Origin: Euonymus europaeus
Taxonomy: Eukaryota; Streptophyta; Magnoliopsida; Celastrales; Celastraceae
Direction of reading: 5' to 3'
Assembly (NCBI GenBank): GCA_963580455.1
Contig: OY756969.1
Location: forward strand, 12,372,760-12,436,759
Length of the DNA: 64,000 bases
Shown here: one piece after another, positions 25,871 through 33,200 of the stretch
Numbering within the stretch: the stretch's first letter is position 1
Layout of the letters: the number at the start of each line of letters is the position of its first letter
Position numbers and translations under genes: made by a program
The notes under the pieces: model-generated
What the model was told of the DNA's origin: nothing
Databases searched by the model: none
What the model saw: the letters and a program-made list of their open reading frames with translations, nothing else

Positions 25871-27387
25871 CTCCTATGTGAAATTTTACGAGTACAAGCT
25901 TGCTAGATTTTTTCGATGCGGAAACACGAACTTTCTATGACAAATGGACAAAACCGTTAAAAGCTCTTCCATAGAGAGAGTTGAGCAACTTCGGATCATC
26001 AAAGTTGATAGAGGTATACTTTTTATTATTCTTCTATGTCAAATTTTACGAGTATAAGCTTCCTAGAATATTTCGATGCCAAAACACCAAGTTTCTATGA
26101 CAAATGGACAAAACAGCTAAAAGCTCCTCCATAGAGAGAGTTGAGCATATTCAGACAATCAAAAATGCTCGGTGTACAATTTTTATTGTTCTTCTATGTG
26201 AAATTTTATGCGTATAAGCTTCCTAGATTATTTCGATGTCAAAACACCAATTTCTATGACAAATTGACAAAACGGTTAAAAGCTACTACACAGAGAGAGT
26301 TGAGCAACTTCGGAGCATCAAAGTTGCTCGGGGTACACTTTTTATTGTTATTCTATGTGAAATTCTACGAGTATAAAGCTTCCTAGATTATTTCGATGTC
26401 AAAAGAGAAAGTTTCTATGACAAATGGACAAAACCGTTAAAAGCTCCTCCGTAGAGAGAGTTGAGCAACTTCGGACCATCAAAGTTGCTCGGTGTACACT
26501 TTTTATTGTTCTTCTATGTGAAATTGTAAGAGTATAAGCTTCTTAGATTATTTTGATGTTAAAACAACAAGTTTCTATGACAAATAGACAAAACAGTTAA
26601 AAGCTCTTTCATAGAGAGAGTTGAGCAACTTCGGACCATTAAAGTTGCTCGGGGTACACTTTTTATTGTTCTTCTGTGTCAAATTCAACAAGTATAAGCC
26701 TGCTAGATTATTTCGATGCCAAACAGCAAGTTTCTATGACAAATGGACAAAACCGTTAAAAGCTCCTCCGTAGTGAGAGTTGAGCAACTTCGGACAATCC
26801 AAGTTGCTCGGTGTACACTTTTTATTGTTCTCTTATGTGAAATTTTACGAGTATAAGCTTGCTAGATTATTTAGATGCCAAAACACCAACTTTCTATGAT
26901 AAATGGACAAAAACGTTAAAAGCTCCTACACAGAGAGAGTTGAGCAACTTCGGACCATCCAAGTTGCTCGGGGTACACTTTTTATTGTTCTTCTATGTCA
27001 AATTCTACGAGTATAAGCTTGCTAGATTATTTCGATGCCAATACACCAAATTTCTATGATAAATGGACAAAACCGTTAAAAGCTCCTACACAGAGAGAGT
27101 TGAGCAACTTCGGACCATCAAAGTTGCTCGGGGTACACTTTTTATTGTTCTTCTATGTCAAATTCTACGAGTATAAGGTTCCTAGATTATTTCGATGTCA
27201 AAACAGCAAGTTTCTGTGACAAATGGACATAACAGTTAAAAGCTCCTCCATAAAGAGAGTTGAGCAAATTCTGACCATCAAAGTTGCTCGGGGTACACTT
27301 TTTATTGTTCTTCTATGTCAAATTCTACGAGTATAAGCTTGCTGGATTATTTCGATGCCAATACACCAAGTTTCTATGATAAATGGA

Positions 27388-27944
27388 CTTTAATAGTCCG
27401 AAGTTGCTAAACTCTCTCTATGGAGGAGCATTAAACGGTTTTGTCCATTTGTCATAGAAAGTTGGTGTTTTGGCATCTAAATAATCTAGCAAGCTTATAC
27501 TCGTAAAATTTGAAATAGAAGAACAATAAAAAGTGTACACCGAGCAACTTTGATGGTCCGAAGTTGCTCAACTCTCTCTACGGAGGAGCTTTTAACGGTT
27601 TTGTCCATTTGTCATAGAAACTTGCTCTTCTGACATCGAGATAATCTAGGTAGCTTTATACTCGTAAAATTTCACATAGAAGAACGACAAAAAGTGTACC
27701 CCGAGCAACTTTCATGGTCCAAAGTTGGTCGACTCTCTCTGTGGAGGACCTTTTAACGTTTTTGTCTATTTGTCTTACAAAGTTGGTGTTTTGGCATCAA
27801 AATAATCTAGGAAGCCTACACTCGAAAATTTGACATAGAAGAACAATAAAAAGTGTACACCGAGCAACTTTAATAGTCCGAAGTTGCTCAACTCACTCTA
27901 TGGAGGAGCATTAAACGGTTTTGTATATTTGTCAAAGAAAGTTG
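27388..27944 (-). repeat. Satellite in reverse orientation abutting the virus
   Basis: After ATAAATGGAC at 27387 the array reads as the reverse complement (CCGAAGTTGCTAAACTCTC, GGTTTTGTCCATTTGTCATAG, AATAATCTAGCAAGCTTATAC). It runs about 3.5 monomers up to GTCAAAGAAAGTTG at 27944, where viral sequence begins. The phrase TTAATAGTCCGAAGTTGCT occurs twice, 480 bp apart, which is three monomers. The satellite right of the virus is in forward orientation, so the virus sits at an orientation switch. Confidence 0.9.
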
Positions 27945-27955
27945 AGCAACCTGAG

Positions 27956-27969
27956 TGGTATCGGAGCCC
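27956..27969 (+). promoter_or_regulatory. tRNA-Met minus-strand primer-binding site
   Basis: TGGTATCGGAGCCC matches the known plant initiator tRNA-Met complement (TGGTATCAGAGCC) at 12 of 13 positions. In plant pararetroviruses this site primes minus-strand synthesis and by convention marks nucleotide 1 of the circular genome. It lies 11 nt inside the left junction with satellite. The single mismatch (A to G) may be natural or a later mutation. Confidence 0.85.
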
Positions 27970-28070
27970 GACTCCTCCGTGAGGTAATTACGATCTCTGT
28001 TTTACTTCCTACGCAAATTATACTTCCATCTCCTGTATATTGCTATGTAAATTGGTTACCTTTCTTTCGT

Positions 28071-28277
28071 ATGCCTAATGTTTATCGTCTATGTGCTATT
28101 GCTCGCCTATGTCTCGCTTCTGTGTTCCCGGGAGGGATAGTAGATATGATTATGTTAAGGTTTTTTCATAACTTGAATGTTTATTTTAATTCCGATGATT
28201 TTGCCTATCGCCTACTGAGGTCTGGGTCTGTTTATACTAGATCTGCTTATTTTAGTATTCGAGCTCTTAGAGATTAA
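28071..28277 (+). CDS. Small viral ORF A (68 aa), unknown
   Basis: The open frame extends upstream into the satellite, but the first in-frame ATG inside viral sequence is at 28071, giving 68 codons. The protein begins MPNVYRLC, is rich in aromatic and basic residues, has a hydrophobic first third (about residues 5-32) and shows no motif I recognise. Its TAA is one base before the ATG of the next ORF, a spacing that fits reinitiation. A minimal ATG-TAA lies upstream at 28045. Unlike the three ORFs that follow it has no heptad character. It could be a real leader-proximal ORF or simply open leader sequence; the tight junction with ORF B favours real. Confidence 0.45.
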   Translation: MPNVYRLCAIARLCLASVFPGGIVDMIMLRFFHNLNVYFNSDDFAYRLLRSGSVYTRSAYFSIRALRD

Positions 28278-28278
28278 T

Positions 28279-28518
28279 ATGCCTGCATATTCTCTAATAT
28301 TGGAACTGCAACTTGAATTAAATGATCTTGAAGAATACATTAATGAATGTGAAGAATTAATAACTGAAATAAATCACCAACGTTCTCTCTGTGTTCGAGG
28401 ATCTCTAAAAGACGTTTATTTGTGGAACGTCTATAACATGGTTGATGATTTAATTGATGATTTGAATCAACAGTGGCAGGATATCACAGACGAAATAAGA
28501 CGTCTTCGAAATGCCTAA
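28279..28518 (+). CDS. Small viral ORF B (79 aa), acidic helical-hairpin protein
   Basis: The start ATG follows the ORF A stop by one base, and the stop overlaps the start of ORF C within ATGCCTAA. The protein is strongly acidic and predicted helical by eye: leucine/isoleucine-rich heptads with many Glu (LQLELNDLEEYINECEEL, about residues 10-27), a break with SLCVRGSLKDV (about 36-46), then a second helix (VDDLIDDLNQQWQDITDEI, about 55-73). Length and layout match ORFs C and D. By position and coiled-coil character it may correspond to the small virion-associated or aphid-/assembly-type proteins of caulimovirids, but I recognise no specific family. Confidence 0.7.
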   Translation: MPAYSLILELQLELNDLEEYINECEELITEINHQRSLCVRGSLKDVYLWNVYNMVDDLIDDLNQQWQDITDEIRRLRNA

Positions 28519-28747
28519 TCCATTGCTTAGCACTCTCAGGCACATGAATAGACAATTTGAGCGATCAATTGCTGACTTTGACGACTTATTAGTTCGTGTT
28601 AATGCTCTAGGGCAAAGAACTGCTCCAGATCATCCGAGGTTCATAATGCTCATGGACCTGTATATGCAACTCTCTGATATTATCACTGCATTAAAAAATG
28701 CTAGACGTGCTTTGCTTAGGCAAATGGAACTCTTATCTAGGGTCTAG
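28511..28747 (+). CDS. Small viral ORF C (78 aa), helical-hairpin protein
   Basis: It overlaps the end of ORF B by 8 nt (ATGCCTAA) in another frame, an arrangement typical of coupled or leaky translation in compact viral genomes. The protein has a first helix (HMNRQFERSIADFDDLLVRV, about residues 11-30), a central proline-containing break (APDHPRF), and a second amphipathic helix (MQLSDIITALKNARRALL, about 52-69) ending MELLSRV. The end resembles ORF D (LALLSRL). It has mixed charge, where B is acidic. It is probably a divergent relative of B and D. Function unknown; a virion-associated role is only a guess from position. Confidence 0.7.
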   Translation: MPNPLLSTLRHMNRQFERSIADFDDLLVRVNALGQRTAPDHPRFIMLMDLYMQLSDIITALKNARRALLRQMELLSRV

Positions 28748-28749
28748 AT

Positions 28750-28983
28750 ATGGTTTGTCCTAATATCGGTAATATTAAGTGTGAAATAAGACGTATTAGT
28801 CGTCGTATTTGTGAAATAGAATATCGTATTGATGTATTAAATGTTGTATTTATCCCACGTGGTACTTGGGAAACTGTTGGTAGATATATAATAGAACGTC
28901 GAGATTTGCAAGGTACTTTAGATAATCTTTATATACAATTATATCAGTTAGAATCTCAGCTTGCACTTTTATCACGATTATAA
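28750..28983 (+). CDS. Small viral ORF D (77 aa), basic helical-hairpin protein
   Basis: It starts two bases after the ORF C stop. The N-terminal part is Ile/Arg/Cys-rich (IKCEIRRISRRICEIEYRID, about residues 9-28). A central break holds PRGTWETVG, and the second helix runs NLYIQLYQLESQLALLSRL to the C-terminus. Size, break position and the closing LLSRL repeat the plan of ORF C. The stop codon runs into a stretch of A residues, and a tiny uORF begins 7 nt later. No known family is recognised from the sequence. Confidence 0.7.
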   Translation: MVCPNIGNIKCEIRRISRRICEIEYRIDVLNVVFIPRGTWETVGRYIIERRDLQGTLDNLYIQLYQLESQLALLSRL

Positions 28984-28990
28984 AAAAAAA

Positions 28991-29029
28991 ATGAGTTACA
29001 AGTCTTTCTTCTCTAAAGTCTCTTTTTAG
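28991..29029 (+). CDS. 12-codon uORF before the structured element
   Basis: ATG at 28991 opens a frame of 12 codons (MSYKSFFSKVSF) and stops with TAG at 29027-29029. The stop is 9 nt upstream of the base of the stem at 29039. In known pararetrovirus leaders, a short ORF ending about 5-10 nt before a stem base triggers ribosome shunting. The peptide itself is probably unimportant; position and length are what matter. It is too short to support as a protein gene on its own. Confidence 0.5.
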   Translation: MSYKSFFSKVSF

Positions 29030-29038
29030 ATAAGTTTT

Positions 29039-29138
29039 GATATAAGGAAGCTTCGTCGCGCATCGCTACGGGTATCGTCGCCGGGAAGGCTTTTCAGACC
29101 CCTCTTGTCGAGCAAGTCGTTGACTGCCTACTTATATC
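29039..29138 (+). promoter_or_regulatory. 100-nt GC-rich potential stem-loop, candidate shunt structure
   Basis: GATATAAG at 29039-29046 is the exact reverse complement of CTTATATC at 29131-29138. The enclosed sequence is clearly more GC-rich than the surrounding viral DNA and has smaller internal pairs, for instance CTTG/CAAG around TCGAG (29104-29116). The base of the stem ends 3 nt before the ATG of the long ORF. No ORF longer than the tiny uORF covers this gap between ORF D and the long ORF. I infer an RNA structure that governs translation of the polyprotein; a full fold was not computed. Confidence 0.55.
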
Positions 29139-29141
29139 AGA

Positions 29142-32100
29142 ATGAATCTAGTTAGATACTTTGGTAGAAAAGAGTCAGGTACTCAAAAAAATAAAGAAAT
29201 AGTTATTAATGAAAATTTTAATAAACGTTTGCAAAATTGGCAGTTACCTAATTATACAGCTAGTCAAGTATATAAGTCTAAAGGTACTTTTTCATCTGAG
29301 ACAGATTATATTATTAAAACTGTTGAACAAGCAATCCCGCTTGCTTCGGGATATGAAGCTTATCAATTGCTTTCTGAATCCTTAATTAAGGAACATCAAA
29401 AGAAATATCAATTTCTTCATCTCGGACTTGTCCAAGTTGGTTTAAAACCAGCTACTCGCTTAGGATTAAATACATCTGTGGTTATGTGTCTTAGAGATAA
29501 GAGACATAATAAATTTCACGATTCTTTATTAGGAATCATTGAATCAACCTTATGTGATGGACCAGTGCATTTCACATGCTTTCCCAATTTCACTTTGGCT
29601 TTAGACGATCCAACTCTTATGCACTCTTTGTCTTTAGACATTAAGACTGCTGGATTTGACATGATGGATACCTCTAAGAATGTGATTTTGGTGTATAGAG
29701 TCTTCTATAAGGTTATGAACACTACTATTCCTAATATGAGGAATATTCCTGAAAATCATCTTTCTGATTCTCAATCAACCACTCTGTTCATTACTGATTT
29801 GGCAAAATCCAATATTGTGGTTCCAAAAACTATTAAGTGGGATCAGGTTAAGCTACTTGAGGATTGGGTATTAGAAAAAGCTATTCCACCCAAAGTACAA
29901 CCTACAAGACAACTCCAGGATGTAATAGAACAACCTGATGGTGAGGTAGTTATTCGTTTCTCTGCAGATAGATCTGTAAGGATAGGAAGATCTAAGTCTT
30001 ATGTTCCTGCTAGACATTCTGTATCTTCTTTTCCAGATCTAAACGCACAACCTACTTCACATGGAGTTGTTAAAGGCGTCTTTCACACCCCTGAACAGGT
30101 TAGTCATCCAGAATATAATGTTGAATATTCTGAATCTTCCCATGCTCATAATTCAGTGTCTCCTACTCCTTCTGAAATGAGATATGATGAGGATAAAAGT
30201 GTGATGACCATTCGTTCAAATGAGAAAAGTATTTTATATGCAAAATACTTCTGGTTTGTAAAAACCTTTTCTGAAAAACAAAGGGAATTCTTTATTGATA
30301 GATTTCAAATGATTAAGAGGTTAGATCCATCTGAATCTTTCCTTGACTTTGTTTTCTACATTGCTAGAAACAGTGACTATCATATTCCCGACTTTAATGA
30401 TTTGTCCTCTCTAGCCACTCTCGAGTCCAATCATCGAACATTTGTCCTTAAATCAGGAAAAACTGTTCAAGCTATTCATCCTCCTGAAAGCAATCTTGTG
30501 CATCGCATAGATTCCGAGGAAGTAGCTGCTGCTCCTTATAAAAAGGAAGGAACTGTTGAAAATGTGGTTCAACAAGTTAATTATACCAATTTATATTTAC
30601 AAACAATTGGTGAACAGCTGAATGATATTTCCGCTCATCTTAGTGGAAGTACTTCTCAACCTCAGATAGCTCAATCACAGCTGTCTTCTAGTGAACCTTT
30701 AACGGAAAAGCCACTTCAGCTTTCCACTTATGTTAAAGGTCCGTCATCTTCTAAAAGAAACTTTCCAGATATTCCTAGGTTCCAGCCCTTTCTTGAAAAG
30801 GATTTTTCTTTTAAAATGTCTGGTTCTCCTTCTCCAGAGTTTATGTTGGAACTCTTTCAAAAGCTTTCTGATACAAAAGGAAAGAAATCTTTATCAGTTT
30901 TAACTCAAGCTGAAGCCAATTCATCTTCGAATGATCCAAGTTCATCTACTGAGTCAGATGATAGCTCTGATTCCTTAGATCGAACACATCAGATGTTCTT
31001 ATCAGAACAACAGCCCTTAGAGATTAATAAAATTAAATACTCTAAGTTTCCTACTAGGTATGGTTATCCTCGACCTACACCTATTGATCTTCAAATCGAA
31101 GAAGATAATATGTTTGATCGGGTTACCTATTCCGGCGATTCCATTGTTGAATGGAATATTGATGCCATGACTGAACGACAAGTTGAAAAGGTACTGCAGC
31201 ATATGATGATGTATGCTACAGCTGCTAAACAGAAAGGTAATACTGATCAAAATATTGCTAAGGCCATTACCGCAGGATTTTCTGGTATGCTCAAAATGTG
31301 GTGGGATAATTATCTTTCCATGGAGCAAAGATCCAGTATTTGGACTGCAATTAAAATTGAAGGTAACATCGATGTATCTGACTGTACGAATACTTTGATC
31401 TATACCATTGTTCATCATTTCTTAGGTCACAGTCAGTCCTTTATGGATAAGTCTCAGGAACAGCTTATGAATTTACGCTGTCCTAAACTTTCTCATTATC
31501 GTTGGTATAAAGATGTCTTCTTTGCTAAAGTCTTTGAAAGACCTGACTGTAATAATGCTTTTTGGAAAGAAAAGTTCATTGCAGGTCTACCTCCTTTCTT
31601 TGCTGAAAAGGTCCGTACTAGATTAAAAAATCTAACGGATGGAATTCTTGATTTTAACCATTATACTTATGGTGAACTCTCCGCTGAGACAGTCGCTGAA
31701 GGTGTGTCTCTCTGTACTGATCTTAAAATGCAAGATCAGATAGCTAAAGAACGACGATTAGGAAAATCCATTCTTGGTGACTTTTGTCAACAGATGGGTT
31801 TACCTAATAAGTCTCATAAGTCTCACAAGGCTTATAAATCATCTAGAAAAAGGTTTAAATCTCCTAAATCTTATCAATATGATAAACCTGTTAAAAGATC
31901 TTATTCTAGGTCTTTTCCTAAAAATGTTCCAAGAAAAAAGAGGTCTAATTTGACTAAGACTAAACCCTCTGGTTCTAAGGCTCAGTCTACTAGACCACGT
32001 ACTAAGATTGTTTGTTTTAATTGTGGAAAGCAAGGTCATTATGCTAATCATTGTACACAACGAAAAGCTAACTCTTTGGAAATCGCTGAATTACGAACTG

Positions 32101-33200
32101 CTATCGATCATTTGAAAATTAATGATGAAGCAAAACAGCAGTTCAAGGAATTAATCTTTGAATCTGACGATTCGTCTAGTGGTTATTCTACTGCTAATGA
32201 TAAAACAGATTGTGATTGTGACACTTATAAATCACTATTGAAAACAAATGGCTTATTAGTCATTTCTTCTGCTGAAAGCTCTATTCTTGAATTCATTGAT
32301 TCAATCATTGACCCTGAAGCTCGCATGGATGCTATTCTGCACTATATGAAAGGTCAGGATTCTTCTCCTACATCCTCTACTCCTCTACAACATAAATTGT
32401 CTCAACATTCTCATGTTTATGATTTAAAGACTGTTTATGATAGGTTTAACCCTAAACCTCCCTCTTTATCTTCTGTTCCTACTTCTATTTCTGATTTAAA
32501 ATCTGAAGTTAATCAGCTTAAAAGTGAGCTTAAAGCTCTAGGTTCTCGAGTCTCTTTGCTCGAACATCATTCTTCTTTTTCCCGGGGGGAAAGTAGTGGT
32601 CAACAACAAGGTCAACAACAATTGGATAAAGGTAAGGAAAAGATTGATGATAATCCAGAAAAGCTAGCAATTGAATCATTGATTGCTCAATTTGAAGGAC
32701 AAGCAGAGCCAGGATTAAATCTGATTGATAAAGTAACAACCCATCGCTGGTACACTCGAATCTCTCTTGTCATTAATAATGAGTATATTGTTTCCTCTGT
32801 TACTGCCCTAATAGACTCAGGAGCAGATCAGAACTGTATCAATGAAGGTCTGATTCCATCTAAGTACTGGACAAAGACTTCTGAACAGCTTAGTACTGCT
32901 GATGGAGCCCGGTTGAATATTCGATATAAAATATCGGATGCAAGTATCTGCCATAAAGGTCGGTGCTTTAAGATGCCTTTTATTCTTGTCAAAGGCTTAT
33001 CTAATCAGGTCATTTTAGGGAATCCATTCTTGCATATGCTTTACCCTATTCATAAAATTGACCATAAAGAAATTGTGACTAACATTGATGGAGAACTTAT
33101 CAGTTTTGAATTATTAAAACCTCCAGAATTACTTTTTATAGATGAATTGAGAAGACAGATGAAAAATAAAGAAAGATTTCTAAACTCAATTCAAAAATAA
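29142..33200 (+). CDS. Viral polyprotein part 1: movement protein, coat protein, aspartic protease
   Basis: This is an open frame of 1,352 codons. Residues about 20-190 form the 30K-superfamily movement domain (LGLVQVGLKPATRLGLNT from residue 94, then LCDGPVHFTCFPN and YRVFYKVMN), which acts at plasmodesmata. Residues about 230-640 are low-complexity, Ser-rich and divergent. Residues about 690-830 look like the coat-protein core (MLKMWWDNYLS at 716). A basic tract (about 890-955) precedes a CCHC zinc knuckle, CFNCGKQGHYANHC, at 958-971, which binds nucleic acid. A coiled coil (ISDLKSEVNQLKSELKAL, from 1116) precedes the aspartic protease with ALIDSGADQNC (catalytic Asp 1225) and VILGNPFL. The frame stays open throughout, which is unusual for an old endogenous copy. 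It ends at TAA just before the reverse transcriptase, which continues in the same frame. Confidence 0.92.
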   Translation: MNLVRYFGRKESGTQKNKEIVINENFNKRLQNWQLPNYTASQVYKSKGTFSSETDYIIKTVEQAIPLASGYEAYQLLSESLIKEHQKKYQFLHLGLVQVGLKPATRLGLNTSVVMCLRDKRHNKFHDSLLGIIESTLCDGPVHFTCFPNFTLALDDPTLMHSLSLDIKTAGFDMMDTSKNVILVYRVFYKVMNTTIPNMRNIPENHLSDSQSTTLFITDLAKSNIVVPKTIKWDQVKLLEDWVLEKAIPPKVQPTRQLQDVIEQPDGEVVIRFSADRSVRIGRSKSYVPARHSVSSFPDLNAQPTSHGVVKGVFHTPEQVSHPEYNVEYSESSHAHNSVSPTPSEMRYDEDKSVMTIRSNEKSILYAKYFWFVKTFSEKQREFFIDRFQMIKRLDPSESFLDFVFYIARNSDYHIPDFNDLSSLATLESNHRTFVLKSGKTVQAIHPPESNLVHRIDSEEVAAAPYKKEGTVENVVQQVNYTNLYLQTIGEQLNDISAHLSGSTSQPQIAQSQLSSSEPLTEKPLQLSTYVKGPSSSKRNFPDIPRFQPFLEKDFSFKMSGSPSPEFMLELFQKLSDTKGKKSLSVLTQAEANSSSNDPSSSTESDDSSDSLDRTHQMFLSEQQPLEINKIKYSKFPTRYGYPRPTPIDLQIEEDNMFDRVTYSGDSIVEWNIDAMTERQVEKVLQHMMMYATAAKQKGNTDQNIAKAITAGFSGMLKMWWDNYLSMEQRSSIWTAIKIEGNIDVSDCTNTLIYTIVHHFLGHSQSFMDKSQEQLMNLRCPKLSHYRWYKDVFFAKVFERPDCNNAFWKEKFIAGLPPFFAEKVRTRLKNLTDGILDFNHYTYGELSAETVAEGVSLCTDLKMQDQIAKERRLGKSILGDFCQQMGLPNKSHKSHKAYKSSRKRFKSPKSYQYDKPVKRSYSRSFPKNVPRKKRSNLTKTKPSGSKAQSTRPRTKIVCFNCGKQGHYANHCTQRKANSLEIAELRTAIDHLKINDEAKQQFKELIFESDDSSSGYSTANDKTDCDCDTYKSLLKTNGLLVISSAESSILEFIDSIIDPEARMDAILHYMKGQDSSPTSSTPLQHKLSQHSHVYDLKTVYDRFNPKPPSLSSVPTSISDLKSEVNQLKSELKALGSRVSLLEHHSSFSRGESSGQQQGQQQLDKGKEKIDDNPEKLAIESLIAQFEGQAEPGLNLIDKVTTHRWYTRISLVINNEYIVSSVTALIDSGADQNCINEGLIPSKYWTKTSEQLSTADGARLNIRYKISDASICHKGRCFKMPFILVKGLSNQVILGNPFLHMLYPIHKIDHKEIVTNIDGELISFELLKPPELLFIDELRRQMKNKERFLNSIQK

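Larger units (their letters stand above)
1..27387 (+). repeat. Satellite array, ~160-bp monomer, forward block 1
   Basis: The block is an uninterrupted head-to-tail array of a monomer of about 160 bp. Each monomer runs roughly: GTTGAGCAACTTCGGACC, ATCAAAGTTGCTCGG, GTACACTTTTTATTG, TTCTTCTATGTGAAATT, TACGAGTATAAGCTT, CTAGATTATTTCGATG, then TTTCTATGACAAATGGAC and CAAAACCGTTAAAAGCTCC. Equivalent monomers recur at 1,280-bp steps (for example near 20, 1300, 2581, 3860 and 5141), which is eight monomers. Monomer types differ by diagnostic words such as GCGTATAAG, GATAGGGGTAC, GAGCTTGTAGAC, AAGAGCAAG and GCGGAAACAC. No gene is present; short reading frames are by-products of the repeat. Four short inverted segments interrupt the polarity. 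The array could be centromeric, pericentromeric or another heterochromatic block; the sequence alone does not decide. Confidence 0.97.

Noticed and set aside
1..27387. CRISPR-like repeat array
   Set aside because: The whole 160-bp unit is repeated with no unique spacers, the repeats are far too long, and the surroundings are eukaryotic.
1..27387. CENP-B-box-like motif (TTCG...CGGG) in each monomer
   Set aside because: TTCG and CTCGGGG occur, but their spacing does not match the known box, and plants lack an established CENP-B box.
27921..28277. 118-codon ORF starting at 27921 as a viral gene
   Set aside because: Its first codons are reverse-oriented satellite left of the junction. The first ATG in viral sequence is at 28071.
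31017..31418. 133-codon antisense ORF within the polyprotein
   Set aside because: It is the shadow of the coat-protein coding region and shows no motif.
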